DNA of 38,589 nt from JAAYJS01 sp964346185 (GCA_964346185.1 CAYFTR010000015.1:1-38589), one strand, 5' to 3'; positions 15,895 to 24,405 are shown, counted from the stretch's first letter. The notes: generated by a model not told the origin, from the letters alone. Numbers and translations are program-made.

Positions 15895-17580
15895 CTAATC
15901 GCTGGTTATAATTCTTTTTATATAGGTAGATACGATTTGTGCAAAATGAACGGGGTTTTTGGTGTAAACAAAGTCTTTACCGTAAATTCGTTGCTCCGTT
16001 ACCAGATCCGCTTCCTTACCGGTAAAAACGCCCAACACGTAAACGCCCGCTTTTCTTGCTTTTCGCACCTCCGTCGCCGTGTCCGCTACACCGTGATAGC
16101 CGGTGTATTGGCCGTGGCGTTTTTCTGTCGTTCCGATTTTTGTAACGATTTGTGCGTCGTTGGGAATGCCGTCGGAGAGTACCACCAACAATTTGTTTTC
16201 TTCTCTGCGCTGCATTAAACGGTTAACCGCAGCCTTAATCGCCAGGCCGTCCCGATTGCTGCCTTCGCATTGGTACTCAAAAATATTTTTTGTTTCTTCG
16301 ATCGGGTCATCAAAGTCTCTGTACTGTGTAAAGACCGTCACCTGCAACATATTGTTAAAGGCCGCTACTTTGGTCGGTAAGCCGGCCGATACCAAGGCGG
16401 TCGCCAAAATATACGCCTGGGTGGAGACCATTGCCTCCCGATGTTGCTGAGAGGCGGAGCCGTCCAACAACAGATAAACGGCAAAATCGCCGTCCCATTC
16501 TTTTTGTTTGCGGACAAACATTTTTCCCGGTTGCGTTCTGCCGATACGCCAAGCCCTCGGTGCGTTAAACATACCGACATCCGACGCGACCAAATCCTCT
16601 TGTTTGGCACGCACAAGGTGACGCAAAATAATGTCCCGCGTTCGATGAATGGTTTCTCGGTAAATTTTTTCTTTATCTGAAAACGCCGCCAGGTTTTCAT
16701 CTCTTTGTCGGGTCGCATAGCGGATGCGTTTTTGGGCATCGGTGCCGCTTCTCAACACACCCTCGGTAACGTGCATGAGATACCCCCGATGAATACCCCT
16801 GCAAAGTGCACGCTCCCGAGTCGCTATTACCTCATCGGATAAGGCACTGTTTCCTTTAAAAAAACAAATTTGTTCTTTGACATCGGCAAATCGGTCCACT
16901 TGTATTTCGCCGGCGGCAGCAACGTTAACCGAGCCTTCTTTTTGATCCTCGAGTTCTTCTTCCAGATTTTTTTCGCCGTGGCGTTTGTAAAAATGTGCCA
17001 ATATATTTTCGACGGATCCATCCTCTACCGGTGTCGCTACGGTTTTTTTCGGCACGCCGTAGCGGTTTATATAAAGCTCTTCCAACAGGATAAGGAGTTC
17101 CCCGGTTGTTCTTAATCGAGCGGCGGACAATATTTTCATCACAATAGCCGACGGTGTTTTTTGCAGTCCCGCCATGGTTTTAAACAATTCTTTCTCCGTG
17201 GGAGAAGCCTGATAATCGTCCGACAAATGCATGTAAAGATCCTTTGCCGCCATAATCTGCAGGTCAATGACACCCGGCCTTTCGTCGATAAGTTTTTGCC
17301 CGACATAAGGATAAATCACCAATCCTAAAAGTTCAGTCATTTTTGTTACATTGTAGCCGGCTTTACGCTTTTGTTTGAAAAAATTTTCCAACAGACCCCG
17401 GTTGATATAAAGTCGCCTGCCGCCGGCAATCAGACCGGCGTAAAGTGCCACGGCATCGGTGATGTATTTTTTTTCCTCTTCGTTGAGTTCTTCCTGAAAA
17501 TCGCCGCAAACCGTCCACATTAAATGGGTTGAGCGTTGTTCTCGCAAATAGGCTTCATCTTCTTCATAGAAGTAAGTCAT
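15895..17580 (-). CDS. VWA-domain protein, NorD/CobT-like (first paralogue of cassette)
   Basis: This 561-residue protein matches its sister at 13174-14955 from the N-terminus (LMWTVCGDF against LMWTVSGRY; AGGRRLYIN against AGARRLYID) to the end (KRIITSD against KQIITN). The VWA domain begins near 365. The MIDAS is DGSAS at 373-377, SNRDGLAI aligns with NNRDGLAI and VVLSDGIPND is intact. The linker before the VWA fold is shorter and less acidic than in the paralogue. It heads the three-gene operon; AAGGAGG lies 6 bases before the ATG and an extended -10 is present. Tandem duplication followed by divergence suggests two distinct adaptors for one ATPase. Confidence 0.8.
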   Translation of the reverse strand: MTYFYEEDEAYLREQRSTHLMWTVCGDFQEELNEEEKKYITDAVALYAGLIAGGRRLYINRGLLENFFKQKRKAGYNVTKMTELLGLVIYPYVGQKLIDERPGVIDLQIMAAKDLYMHLSDDYQASPTEKELFKTMAGLQKTPSAIVMKILSAARLRTTGELLILLEELYINRYGVPKKTVATPVEDGSVENILAHFYKRHGEKNLEEELEDQKEGSVNVAAAGEIQVDRFADVKEQICFFKGNSALSDEVIATRERALCRGIHRGYLMHVTEGVLRSGTDAQKRIRYATRQRDENLAAFSDKEKIYRETIHRTRDIILRHLVRAKQEDLVASDVGMFNAPRAWRIGRTQPGKMFVRKQKEWDGDFAVYLLLDGSASQQHREAMVSTQAYILATALVSAGLPTKVAAFNNMLQVTVFTQYRDFDDPIEETKNIFEYQCEGSNRDGLAIKAAVNRLMQRREENKLLVVLSDGIPNDAQIVTKIGTTEKRHGQYTGYHGVADTATEVRKARKAGVYVLGVFTGKEADLVTEQRIYGKDFVYTKNPVHFAQIVSTYIKRIITSD

Positions 17581-17620
17581 GGGTCCCTCCTTTCCGATTT
17601 ATTGTTAAAATTTTAAGTAC

Positions 17621-17629
17621 AGTATACCA
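17621..17629 (-). promoter_or_regulatory. Promoter of the VWA-MoxR-VWA operon
   Basis: TGGTATACT on the minus strand is an extended -10 (TATACT, 17621-17626). A TTGTCA is present but only 13 bases upstream, so it is probably not the -35. The leader would be about 35 bases. Confidence 0.55.
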
Positions 17630-17689
17630 TAAAAACTTTTGACAAACACTTAATGGTAACCCCTTAAACCCTAACCGTTTATAAATTGC

Positions 17690-17722
17690 CGAAAAAAAGA
17701 TACCTTGTATAAAAAGGTATCC
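17690..17722 (-). terminator. Rho-independent terminator after lysC
   Basis: GATACCTT pairs with AAGGTATC (8 bp) across a 7-base loop and is followed by seven T on the minus strand. It separates hom-lysC from the VWA operon. Confidence 0.88.
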
Positions 17723-17807
17723 GAGTCGTTTTTTTATATAAAAATTAATCTATCTTTTAACAGACGTACATCGTCTTCTGTATAGAAGGCAATGTGCCTA
17801 TTTTCTT

Positions 17808-19016
17808 TTATAAGCTGAAGGTTTTATGAATAGCGACCATTGCTTCTTTTGCCCGCTCTTTATCGATTAGGCAGGAAATTTTAATTTCCGAAGTACTGAT
17901 GGTTTGAATATTAATGCCCAATTTTGAGAGGGTTTCAAAAAATTTGGAAGCGACTTCCGCATTGGCGACAATGCCGGTTCCCACGACGGATAATTTTGCC
18001 ACACCTTTGTCGTATTCAACTTTTTGTGCACCGACTTCAAAGGCAAATTTTTGCGTTAATTCCACCGCTTCCTGCAATTCGTCGACATTTACCGTAAAGG
18101 ATATGTCGTTAACGGAAGTACGATTGACATTTTGTACGATCATATCGACGTGAATATCACCCTTTGCCAGGATCGAAAACAATTTAAAGGCAATCCCCGG
18201 TTGGTCCGGTACCTCGAAGACAGATATTTTTGCGATATTCTCATCGAGGGCTATGCCTCTTACCAATACTTTTTCCATAATGACATCCTCCTTAATCATG
18301 GTTCCCTCGGCGTCGTTGTAAGAGTTTCGCACCACCAAGGGCATTCTGTATTTTTCCGCCATTTCCACTGCACGAGGGTGCAGTACGCCGGCACCTAAGC
18401 TTGCCAATTCCAACACTTCCTGATAGGAAATCGACGGTAACTTTGTCGCATCACTTACAATTCTGGGATCGGCGGTATAAACGCCGTTAACATCGGTGTA
18501 AATTTCGCATTGTTTTGCTTTAAGTGCGACCGCCAGGGCAACCGCTGATGTATCGGAGCCGCCGCGTCCCAAAGTGGTGATATCGTAGTTTTGTGCCACA
18601 CCCTGAAAACCCGCCGCGATAACAATTTTACCGTCGGCCAGCTCCTGCTTGATGCGACCGGCATCGATACCGGCAATGGTGGCTCTTTTATGCACGTCGG
18701 AGGTGCGTATACCGCATTGTGCTCCGGTTAAGGATACCACATCGTGTCCCATTGCACCGATGGCCATCGCCAGGAGAGAGATGGATACCTGCTCTCCGGT
18801 TGCCAGCAATACGTCCATTTCTCTGCTGGGCGGGTTATCACTGATGGCTTGCGCCAATGCAATAAGGTCGTCGGTGGTGTCCCCCATCGCCGAAACCACT
18901 ACGACAATATTGTCGCCTTCTTTTTTTCTTTTGATGATGCGTTGGGCAACCGCTTTAATCCGTTCGATGGATTTAAGTGAGCTGCCGCCGTATTTTTGTA
19001 CTACTAAACTTTTCAT
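17808..19016 (-). CDS. lysC: Aspartate kinase
   Basis: A 402-residue kinase catalysing the first step of the aspartate family pathway (lysine, threonine, methionine). The N-terminal VVQKYGGSSLKSIERI holds the catalytic Lys/Gly/Ser cluster. GRGGSDTSAVALA (near 160) and YTDVNGVYTADPRIV (about 180-194) are the nucleotide and aspartate sites. Two C-terminal ACT domains follow (ISVFEVPDQPGIAF and KLSVVGTGI), as in feedback-controlled class II enzymes. The effector (lysine, threonine or both) cannot be read here. It follows hom by 32 bases, so both should share the hom leader and its control. Confidence 0.95.
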   Translation of the reverse strand: MKSLVVQKYGGSSLKSIERIKAVAQRIIKRKKEGDNIVVVVSAMGDTTDDLIALAQAISDNPPSREMDVLLATGEQVSISLLAMAIGAMGHDVVSLTGAQCGIRTSDVHKRATIAGIDAGRIKQELADGKIVIAAGFQGVAQNYDITTLGRGGSDTSAVALAVALKAKQCEIYTDVNGVYTADPRIVSDATKLPSISYQEVLELASLGAGVLHPRAVEMAEKYRMPLVVRNSYNDAEGTMIKEDVIMEKVLVRGIALDENIAKISVFEVPDQPGIAFKLFSILAKGDIHVDMIVQNVNRTSVNDISFTVNVDELQEAVELTQKFAFEVGAQKVEYDKGVAKLSVVGTGIVANAEVASKFFETLSKLGINIQTISTSEIKISCLIDKERAKEAMVAIHKTFSL

Positions 19017-19048
19017 TTCGGTTTGATTTTGCCTTCGTTCCGTTTAAA

Positions 19049-20284
19049 TCATTCATAAATTCTTGCGTAAAAATAATTTTCGGTAATTGCCCGGATTTCC
19101 TTTGCCAGGGCATTCATGCTGCCCGCATCGACGGATCTTGTCCAAGCGAAGAGGTGCCCGTCGGAGATAATAAGTTCTTTTCGGCCTGCGATTTGATTTA
19201 TCTTTTCGACAACTTTTTCCAACATTTCGTTATTATCAACATTTACACGTATGTAGTAGGGGCCGTTAAATGCACCGCTGCCCATTTTTTCGATGGGGTT
19301 TTCAAAGCGTGTGGGTTTGGGGTCGATGTTTTCTTTCATGGCATTTATAATGTACAGCACATCGCCCACCACGGCATTGGCGGTGGCATCCTTACCGGCA
19401 CCTTTGCCGTAAAATTGTAATTCTCCGATAATATCCCCGGTGATGGACACAATATTAAATTCGGAGTGTACATGGCTCATCATGGCGGTCTGCTTAAATA
19501 ATACCGGCTCTACCGTACCGTAGAAGTCGCGATTTTTCAAATAGGAGTGTCCCAGATATTTAATATTGTAGCCGTTGTCCTGAGCCATTTCGATATCAAC
19601 CGCACGTACGGATCTTAAAGAACGTTTTGCAATATCTTCGTCTTTAATGATACCGCCATACGCCAGGGAGGACAAAATCGCCAATTTTCTTGAAACGTCG
19701 AAGCCGTCAACATCCGCTGTAGGATCCGCTTCCGCAAAGCCCACCGCCTGTGCATCTTTTAAGGTTTCGTCGAAGTCTGCACCTTCCGCCGTCATCTTGG
19801 AGAGAATGTAGTTGGTGGTTCCGTTTAAGATACCTTTTATCTCGTTAACGCGGTTAATTCTAATTTCTTCTTTTAAGGTTTCAATAATGGGTATACCGCC
19901 GCCGACAGACGCTTCATACCGCAAGTATACGTTATTTTCGATTGCAAGGTCCAGGAGTTCTTTAAAGTACTCGGAGACAACCGCTTTATTGGCAGTCACC
20001 ACATGTTTGCCTTTTTTTAAGGCCGCTTTAATTTGTTCGTACTCAAAATCCATCCCCCCTAACAGAGAAACAACTATTTTTATATCAGGGTCGTCTAAAA
20101 TCTGATTGACGTCGGTAACAATTTGAGCGTCGGGATCCTTTACCTGTTTTGCGGGATCCCTGTCCAGTATTTTGGTAATAACCGATTTTTCATCTATATT
20201 GTTTTGAAATTGACCTTTGTTCAAGTTGATCAGTTCATAAACACCGGTTCCGATGGTTCCAAAGCCTAAAAGTCCTAATTTCAA
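19049..20284 (-). CDS. hom: Homoserine dehydrogenase
   Basis: I start it at the TTG at 20284, five bases after GAGGTG, giving MKLGLLGFGTIGTGV and 411 residues. The frame stays open to 20365 but the extra residues precede the Rossmann motif and lack similarity. The NAD(P) loop is GFGTIGTG, the catalytic domain has VGGGIPII, GILNGTTNYIL and FAEADPTADVDGFD, and a C-terminal ACT domain (about 335-411) fits threonine feedback. The enzyme reduces aspartate semialdehyde to homoserine, feeding thrB and thrC encoded divergently. The leader of about 390 bases contains a terminator-like hairpin, suggesting attenuation. Confidence 0.93.
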   Translation of the reverse strand: MKLGLLGFGTIGTGVYELINLNKGQFQNNIDEKSVITKILDRDPAKQVKDPDAQIVTDVNQILDDPDIKIVVSLLGGMDFEYEQIKAALKKGKHVVTANKAVVSEYFKELLDLAIENNVYLRYEASVGGGIPIIETLKEEIRINRVNEIKGILNGTTNYILSKMTAEGADFDETLKDAQAVGFAEADPTADVDGFDVSRKLAILSSLAYGGIIKDEDIAKRSLRSVRAVDIEMAQDNGYNIKYLGHSYLKNRDFYGTVEPVLFKQTAMMSHVHSEFNIVSITGDIIGELQFYGKGAGKDATANAVVGDVLYIINAMKENIDPKPTRFENPIEKMGSGAFNGPYYIRVNVDNNEMLEKVVEKINQIAGRKELIISDGHLFAWTRSVDAGSMNALAKEIRAITENYFYARIYE

Positions 20285-20676
20285 CTTTTCACCTCTTTTT
20301 ATGATTAATATATATTGTCTAAATTTTAATTTGTATTGACTTTTGCAGTTTCCGTTTTTTATCACGCATACTGTCCGTTTGTTGCCCGTTTAATATAAAA
20401 TGTAATGCTCTCTTTCGATGCGGTATTGTATTTCTCCTTTCTTATTGCTGTGTCGTACCGTTGTACGGCCGGTTACTCTAGATAAAAATTTTGAAAGCCG
20501 ATTATTCAACGCTTTCAAAAAGTCTTATTAAATTCGTTGATTGGTCTTATGACATACACCTTATGTCTATCATCATATATCCCGGGTTTTTGACCTAGGG
20601 GACTCAACCATTTTTTTATTGCATGTTATCTCCTTAAATAAACACTTTTGCCTTTATAAGCAGTGCAGCCAAAGTT
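20285..20676 (-). promoter_or_regulatory. Long structured leader of hom-lysC (candidate attenuator or riboswitch)
   Basis: From the predicted start near 20676 to the hom TTG, the leader is about 390 bases and has no gene. Its first 140 bases can form nested helices: 20604-20608 with 20536-20540 (GUUGA/UCAAC), 20592-20595 with 20543-20546 (GGUC/GACC) and 20562-20567 with 20551-20556 (GACAUA/UAUGUC). An intrinsic terminator follows at 20481-20520. A perfect Shine-Dalgarno (20630-20635) precedes a two-codon frame Met-Gln-stop (20616-20624). I recognise no T-box, lysine, SAM or THF riboswitch. Confidence 0.5.
20481..20520 (-). terminator. Terminator hairpin inside the hom leader
   Basis: TTTGAAAGC pairs perfectly with GCTTTCAAA (20511-20519 with 20490-20498) over a 12-base loop, followed by a T-rich run (ATTTTTATC) on the minus strand. 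It lies about 200 bases before the hom start and no gene ends upstream, so attenuation is the likely role. Confidence 0.7.
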
Positions 20677-20683
20677 TTTAAGT

Positions 20684-20712
20684 AGTATATTTCCTCAAAA
20701 CTGCGTATTCAA
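20684..20712 (-). promoter_or_regulatory. hom-lysC promoter
   Basis: TTGAAT (20707-20712) and TATACT (20684-20689) are spaced exactly 17 bases. The predicted start near 20676 places the terminator hairpin inside the transcript. Confidence 0.6.
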
Positions 20713-20805
20713 TGCCCCATCGGTCTTTAACGTTTTTTCGGCAAAAGGTTTAAATTGTCGGTAATTGCTTGACAACCAACAGAACTACATCGATTTAATT
20801 TTTAT

Positions 20806-20838
20806 AAGTGTTTTTATATAGAAAACACTTGTTTTTAT
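20806..20838 (+). promoter_or_regulatory. Dyad plus T-run in front of thrC
   Basis: AAGTGTTTT and AAAACACTT (9 bp, 20806-20814 and 20822-20830) flank a 7-base loop and are followed by GTTTTT. TTGACA lies upstream at 20769-20774. It could be an early terminator in the thrC leader, or an operator. A second promoter (TTGTTT, 17 bases, TATCAT) is possible immediately downstream. thrC starts at 20896 with GGAGG. Confidence 0.5.
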
Positions 20839-20895
20839 ATCTAAAGCATTCTATCATATATAAAGAAACGATTCAATAAAAATATTGGAGGAATC

Positions 20896-22386
20896 ATGAA
20901 AGAACAATACATCAGCACCCGCGGCTCGCAGGAGCGGCTTACGGCTTCTTCCGCCATCATCAAAGGGATAGCATCCGACGGGGGTCTTTTTGTTAACGCA
21001 CACTTAAATCGTATGAATCTTCCCTTAAAGGATTGGTTGACCTGTACAACCTATAGTGATTTTGCTCAAAAAGTGTTGGGATTATTTTTAACGGATTTCA
21101 CGCCGTCACAAATAGAACATTGTGTTAGCCAAGCCTACGAAACCGGTAAATTTTCCGGTCGGGAGCCTGTACGGTTAAGAGCGGTCGGCGATCGGTATTT
21201 TCTCGAATTATACCACGGTCCCACCGCCGCGTTTAAGGACATGGCTTTAACGATACTGCCCCACTTAATGACCGCATCACTTAAAAATACGGGTGACGAC
21301 CACCGTGTTTTAATTTTAACGGCTACTTCCGGTGATACCGGCAAAGCCGCCCTGGAGGGCTTTAAAGACGTGCCAGGTATCGGCATTGTGGTTTACTACC
21401 CCAAAGACGGCGTCAGCATTGTTCAGGAACGGCAAATGCTTACCCAGGAGGGCGACAACACCAAAGTTATCGGTGTTGTCGGCAATTTTGACGATACCCA
21501 AACCGGCGTCAAGAAAATTTTCGGCGATAAACAAACGGCAGAACAATTATCGAATAAAAATATTGTTTTGTCCTCGGCCAACTCCATTAATATCGGTCGT
21601 CTTTTACCCCAAATCGTCTATTATTTTTACAGCTATTTCGAATTGGTGCGATCCGAAAAAATTGCTTTGGGCGATGAGATTAATTTTGTTGTACCCACCG
21701 GTAATTTCGGGAATATTTTGGCGGGGTATTATGCACGTAAAATGGGTCTGCCCGTTCATAAATTTATTTGTGCCTCCAACACCAATTGCATTTTAACCGA
21801 CTTTATGAATACCGGCGTGTACGACACCAAGCGTCCCTTTTATAAAACCTCGTCACCTTCTATGGATATTTTGGTTTCCAGCAATTTGGAGCGTTTATTG
21901 TACGACTTATGCGATGAAGATGCAAGCATTGTAAAAAATTATATGGATCGCTTAAATACCGATGGTTTTTACCGTGTCGACGAGGCACTTCTGGACAAGG
22001 TGCAAGCACTTTTTTACGGTGGTTTTGCGGACGAAGCCGCAACGGAACAGGCGATACGAAAAACCTTTAATGAGAAGGGTTACTTGATGGATCCGCATAC
22101 CGCCGTAGCCGATGCGGTTTACGATGCCTACGTAGAAAAAATGTCGGACAAGACACCGGCGGTTGTTTTATCCACCGCCAGTCCTTTTAAATTTTCCCGA
22201 AGTGTGTATACGGCATTGTACGGTCAGAGTGAAGAAACTGCAAATCCCTTTGAGGAGTTAAAGCAATTATCTGAAAAAACCGGCGTCGCCGTTCCGAAAC
22301 CCTTGCGGGATTTGGAAACAAAGCCCTTGCGTCACAATACCGTTGTTGAAAAGCAAAACATGGCAACGGTTTTAAAGGATTTTTAG
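20896..22386 (+). CDS. thrC: Threonine synthase
   Basis: A 496-residue PLP enzyme converting O-phosphohomoserine to threonine. The N-terminal YISTRGSQ and the PLP lysine motif HGPTAAFKDMAL (Lys114) are typical of the long bacterial/fungal class. TATSGDTGKAALEG and VPTGNFGNILAGYYARKMGLP form the phosphate and cofactor loops. GGAGG is 5 bases before the ATG. It is followed by thrB after 12 bases. The terminal 30 residues (KPLRHNTVVEKQ) are characteristic of the long class. Confidence 0.95.
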   Translation: MKEQYISTRGSQERLTASSAIIKGIASDGGLFVNAHLNRMNLPLKDWLTCTTYSDFAQKVLGLFLTDFTPSQIEHCVSQAYETGKFSGREPVRLRAVGDRYFLELYHGPTAAFKDMALTILPHLMTASLKNTGDDHRVLILTATSGDTGKAALEGFKDVPGIGIVVYYPKDGVSIVQERQMLTQEGDNTKVIGVVGNFDDTQTGVKKIFGDKQTAEQLSNKNIVLSSANSINIGRLLPQIVYYFYSYFELVRSEKIALGDEINFVVPTGNFGNILAGYYARKMGLPVHKFICASNTNCILTDFMNTGVYDTKRPFYKTSSPSMDILVSSNLERLLYDLCDEDASIVKNYMDRLNTDGFYRVDEALLDKVQALFYGGFADEAATEQAIRKTFNEKGYLMDPHTAVADAVYDAYVEKMSDKTPAVVLSTASPFKFSRSVYTALYGQSEETANPFEELKQLSEKTGVAVPKPLRDLETKPLRHNTVVEKQNMATVLKDF

Positions 22387-22398
22387 GAGGTACACACC

Positions 22399-23292
22399 AT
22401 GAGTAACGCCATTCATGTCCGGGTACCGGCAACTACCGCCAACCTGGGTGCCGGTTTTGATACCCTGGGGTTAGCGTTTAAACTGTACAACACCTTTACC
22501 TTCGAAGAAAAAAAAGACGGCAAACTGACCATTCGCGGTGTACCGACCCGTTATCAAAACGAAAGCAACCTGGTTTATCGTGCCATGTTGGAAGTTTTTA
22601 AAAGAGTTTCCTACAAACCGAAGGGCTTGTACATTCATTCCGAAGCCGATATTCCGGTAAGCAGAGGCCTCGGCTCCTCCGCTACCTGTATTGTGGCGGG
22701 GTTGGTTGCCGCCAATTTAATGACTAACACACCCCTGGAGGGTAAAAAACTTTACGATATTGCCGTTGCAATGGAAGGCCATCCGGATAATATTACCCCC
22801 GCAATGTTCGGCGGTCTGGTTGTTGCCGCATCAACCTACGAAGAGAACTTTTATTATAAAAAGCAAGTTCATGACAACATAACCTTTTACGGCATTATTC
22901 CGGATTTTAACTTATCCACCCGGGACGCCCGTGAGGCCTTGCCGAAGAGAGTTTCTCACAAGGACGCAGCCTTTAATATTTCCAGAGCGACGATGACGTA
23001 CCTCGCCTTACTGGAGGGCGATTTACGCACTCTGGGTGCAATGGTCGACGATAAGCTCCACCAACGCTATCGAAAAAAACTCATACACCGCTACGACGAT
23101 GTCACAAAGCTGGCCGGCCAGGTCGGGGCTGTCGCCACCTGTATCAGCGGGGCCGGTCCCACCATCTTGGCGATGGTGCCGGCAAAAGACGAATACTTTG
23201 CACAAAAAATGACCAACTACTTAAAGAAAGAGTTGCCCAATTGGCAGCTCATTCATCTGGAGCCGGACAACGTCGGTGTATGTGTCGGGTAA
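22399..23292 (+). CDS. thrB: Homoserine kinase
   Basis: A 297-residue GHMP kinase that phosphorylates homoserine, supplying thrC. VRVPATTANLGAGFDTLGLA (residues 7-26) is the first GHMP motif, IPVSRGLGSSATCIVAGL (85-102) the ATP loop and CISGAGPTILAMV the third motif. AGGAGG precedes the ATG. The order thrC-thrB-ACT protein fits a threonine operon. The next gene starts 6 bases after the stop. Confidence 0.95.
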   Translation: MSNAIHVRVPATTANLGAGFDTLGLAFKLYNTFTFEEKKDGKLTIRGVPTRYQNESNLVYRAMLEVFKRVSYKPKGLYIHSEADIPVSRGLGSSATCIVAGLVAANLMTNTPLEGKKLYDIAVAMEGHPDNITPAMFGGLVVAASTYEENFYYKKQVHDNITFYGIIPDFNLSTRDAREALPKRVSHKDAAFNISRATMTYLALLEGDLRTLGAMVDDKLHQRYRKKLIHRYDDVTKLAGQVGAVATCISGAGPTILAMVPAKDEYFAQKMTNYLKKELPNWQLIHLEPDNVGVCVG

Positions 23293-23298
23293 AACAAT

Positions 23299-23739
23299 AT
23301 GAAACAGGAATACTTAATCGTCAACAAAAAAATATTGCCCGATTGCTTCAGCAAAGTCCTGGAAGCCCGGGATTTATTGGAAACCTCCCAATGTCGGTCG
23401 GTCTCCGAAGCGGTTAAACAGGTGGGTATCAGTCGTAGCACCTATTACAAATATAAAGATTACGTCTTTTTACCCTCCGACGAAACCGGTCTTAAAATGA
23501 CCCTTGCCTTAAGCTTGAGCAATAAAAAGGGTGTATTGTCCGAAGTTTTAAATACCGTCAGCAAACACCATTGCAATATTATCACCATCCATCAAGATAT
23601 TCCCATTCATGACAGTGCCTATGTCACATTGACCTTAGACGCATGGGAGATGAGTGCAACAGTGGAGACCTTAATTCAAAATTTGACCGCTGTTGCCGGT
23701 GTCAACAGTGTCAGCCTTGTCACCATGCAAAAAAAATAA
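23299..23739 (+). CDS. pheB: ACT-domain protein, UPF0735/PheB family
   Basis: A 146-residue protein with an N-terminal helical part containing a helix-turn-helix-like segment (VSEAVKQVGISRSTYYKYKD, residues 34-53) and a C-terminal ACT domain (70-146; LSNKKGVLSEVLNTVSKHHCN). Length and layout match Bacillus PheB, which lies beside pheA. Here it ends the threonine operon, so it more plausibly senses threonine or homoserine-pathway amino acids. The regulatory role is inferred. No clear Shine-Dalgarno is seen, so coupling to thrB is likely. Confidence 0.85.
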   Translation: MKQEYLIVNKKILPDCFSKVLEARDLLETSQCRSVSEAVKQVGISRSTYYKYKDYVFLPSDETGLKMTLALSLSNKKGVLSEVLNTVSKHHCNIITIHQDIPIHDSAYVTLTLDAWEMSATVETLIQNLTAVAGVNSVSLVTMQKK

Positions 23740-23773
23740 CGGTTACCTGAAGGACAAAAAGGAACACCCGAAT

Positions 23774-24331
23774 ATGCATCTATATCAAATTGAAACTTTT
23801 CAAAAAGAAGTTTCCGTCAGCGATTACAAAAAAAGATTTGTCGATATTCCGAAGTTTACGGCTTATTGCAGACAATGCCCCAACTATAAAAAAAATTGGG
23901 CCTGTCCGCCTTTTAACTTTTCGCCCGAAACACTTTGGGATAACTACCGAACACTGCTGCTCTGTGCAAAAAAATTAATACTTCCCGAAGCATTAACCGA
24001 GCAGACCTACGATAAAAACACTCTTAAAACACTCTCCTCCCAAATTTTAACGCCAATTAAGCAGGGCCTGCTTTCCGAGTTGACGGCATTGGAGAGCAGG
24101 ACACCCGACAGCCTGGTGCTATCTATGGGGCGTTGCGATGTTTGTATTACGTGTAGCCGTCTGAATAAACAACCGTGCAGATGCCCCGAACGATGCCGAC
24201 ACTCTATCGAATCCCTGGGCGGCGATGTCAACAAAACAATCGAAACGTATTTTAACGAAAAACTGCAATGGCCGAAAGAAGGCCAACTGCCGGAACACTT
24301 TTTTTTAATGGGCGGCTTATTAAAAAAATAA
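23774..24331 (+). CDS. DUF2284 Cys-rich metal-binding protein
   Basis: The ATG at 23774 gives 185 residues. An AAGGA stands about 10 bases upstream, and the longer open frame overlaps pheB without a ribosome site. Nine cysteines form two groups: YCRQCPNYKKNWACPPF (Cys32, 35, 44) and CDVCITCSRLNKQPCRCPERC (Cys121, 124, 127, 135, 137, 141). This is the DUF2284 pattern and suggests one or two metal or Fe-S sites. The function is unknown. It is 34 bases behind pheB and probably in the same transcript, ending at the strong terminator. Confidence 0.82.
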   Translation: MHLYQIETFQKEVSVSDYKKRFVDIPKFTAYCRQCPNYKKNWACPPFNFSPETLWDNYRTLLLCAKKLILPEALTEQTYDKNTLKTLSSQILTPIKQGLLSELTALESRTPDSLVLSMGRCDVCITCSRLNKQPCRCPERCRHSIESLGGDVNKTIETYFNEKLQWPKEGQLPEHFFLMGGLLKK

Positions 24332-24360
24332 ATGCAACCATAATTGTCATTTAAACTTAA

Positions 24361-24405
24361 ACGCCCCGCCCGTATCCGATAATCGGAGACGGGCGGGGCG
24401 TTTTT
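24361..24405 (+). terminator. Strong terminator of the thrC operon
   Basis: A 13-bp GC-rich stem (24361-24373 with 24389-24401) has a loop that can itself pair (CCGAT/ATCGG) and is followed by five T. It stands between the convergent DUF2284 and ATPase genes. Confidence 0.92.

Noticed and set aside
20285..20365. Longer hom product starting at 20365
   Set aside because: It adds 27 residues before the Rossmann motif; the TTG at 20284 has a well-spaced GAGGTG and gives the normal N-terminus.
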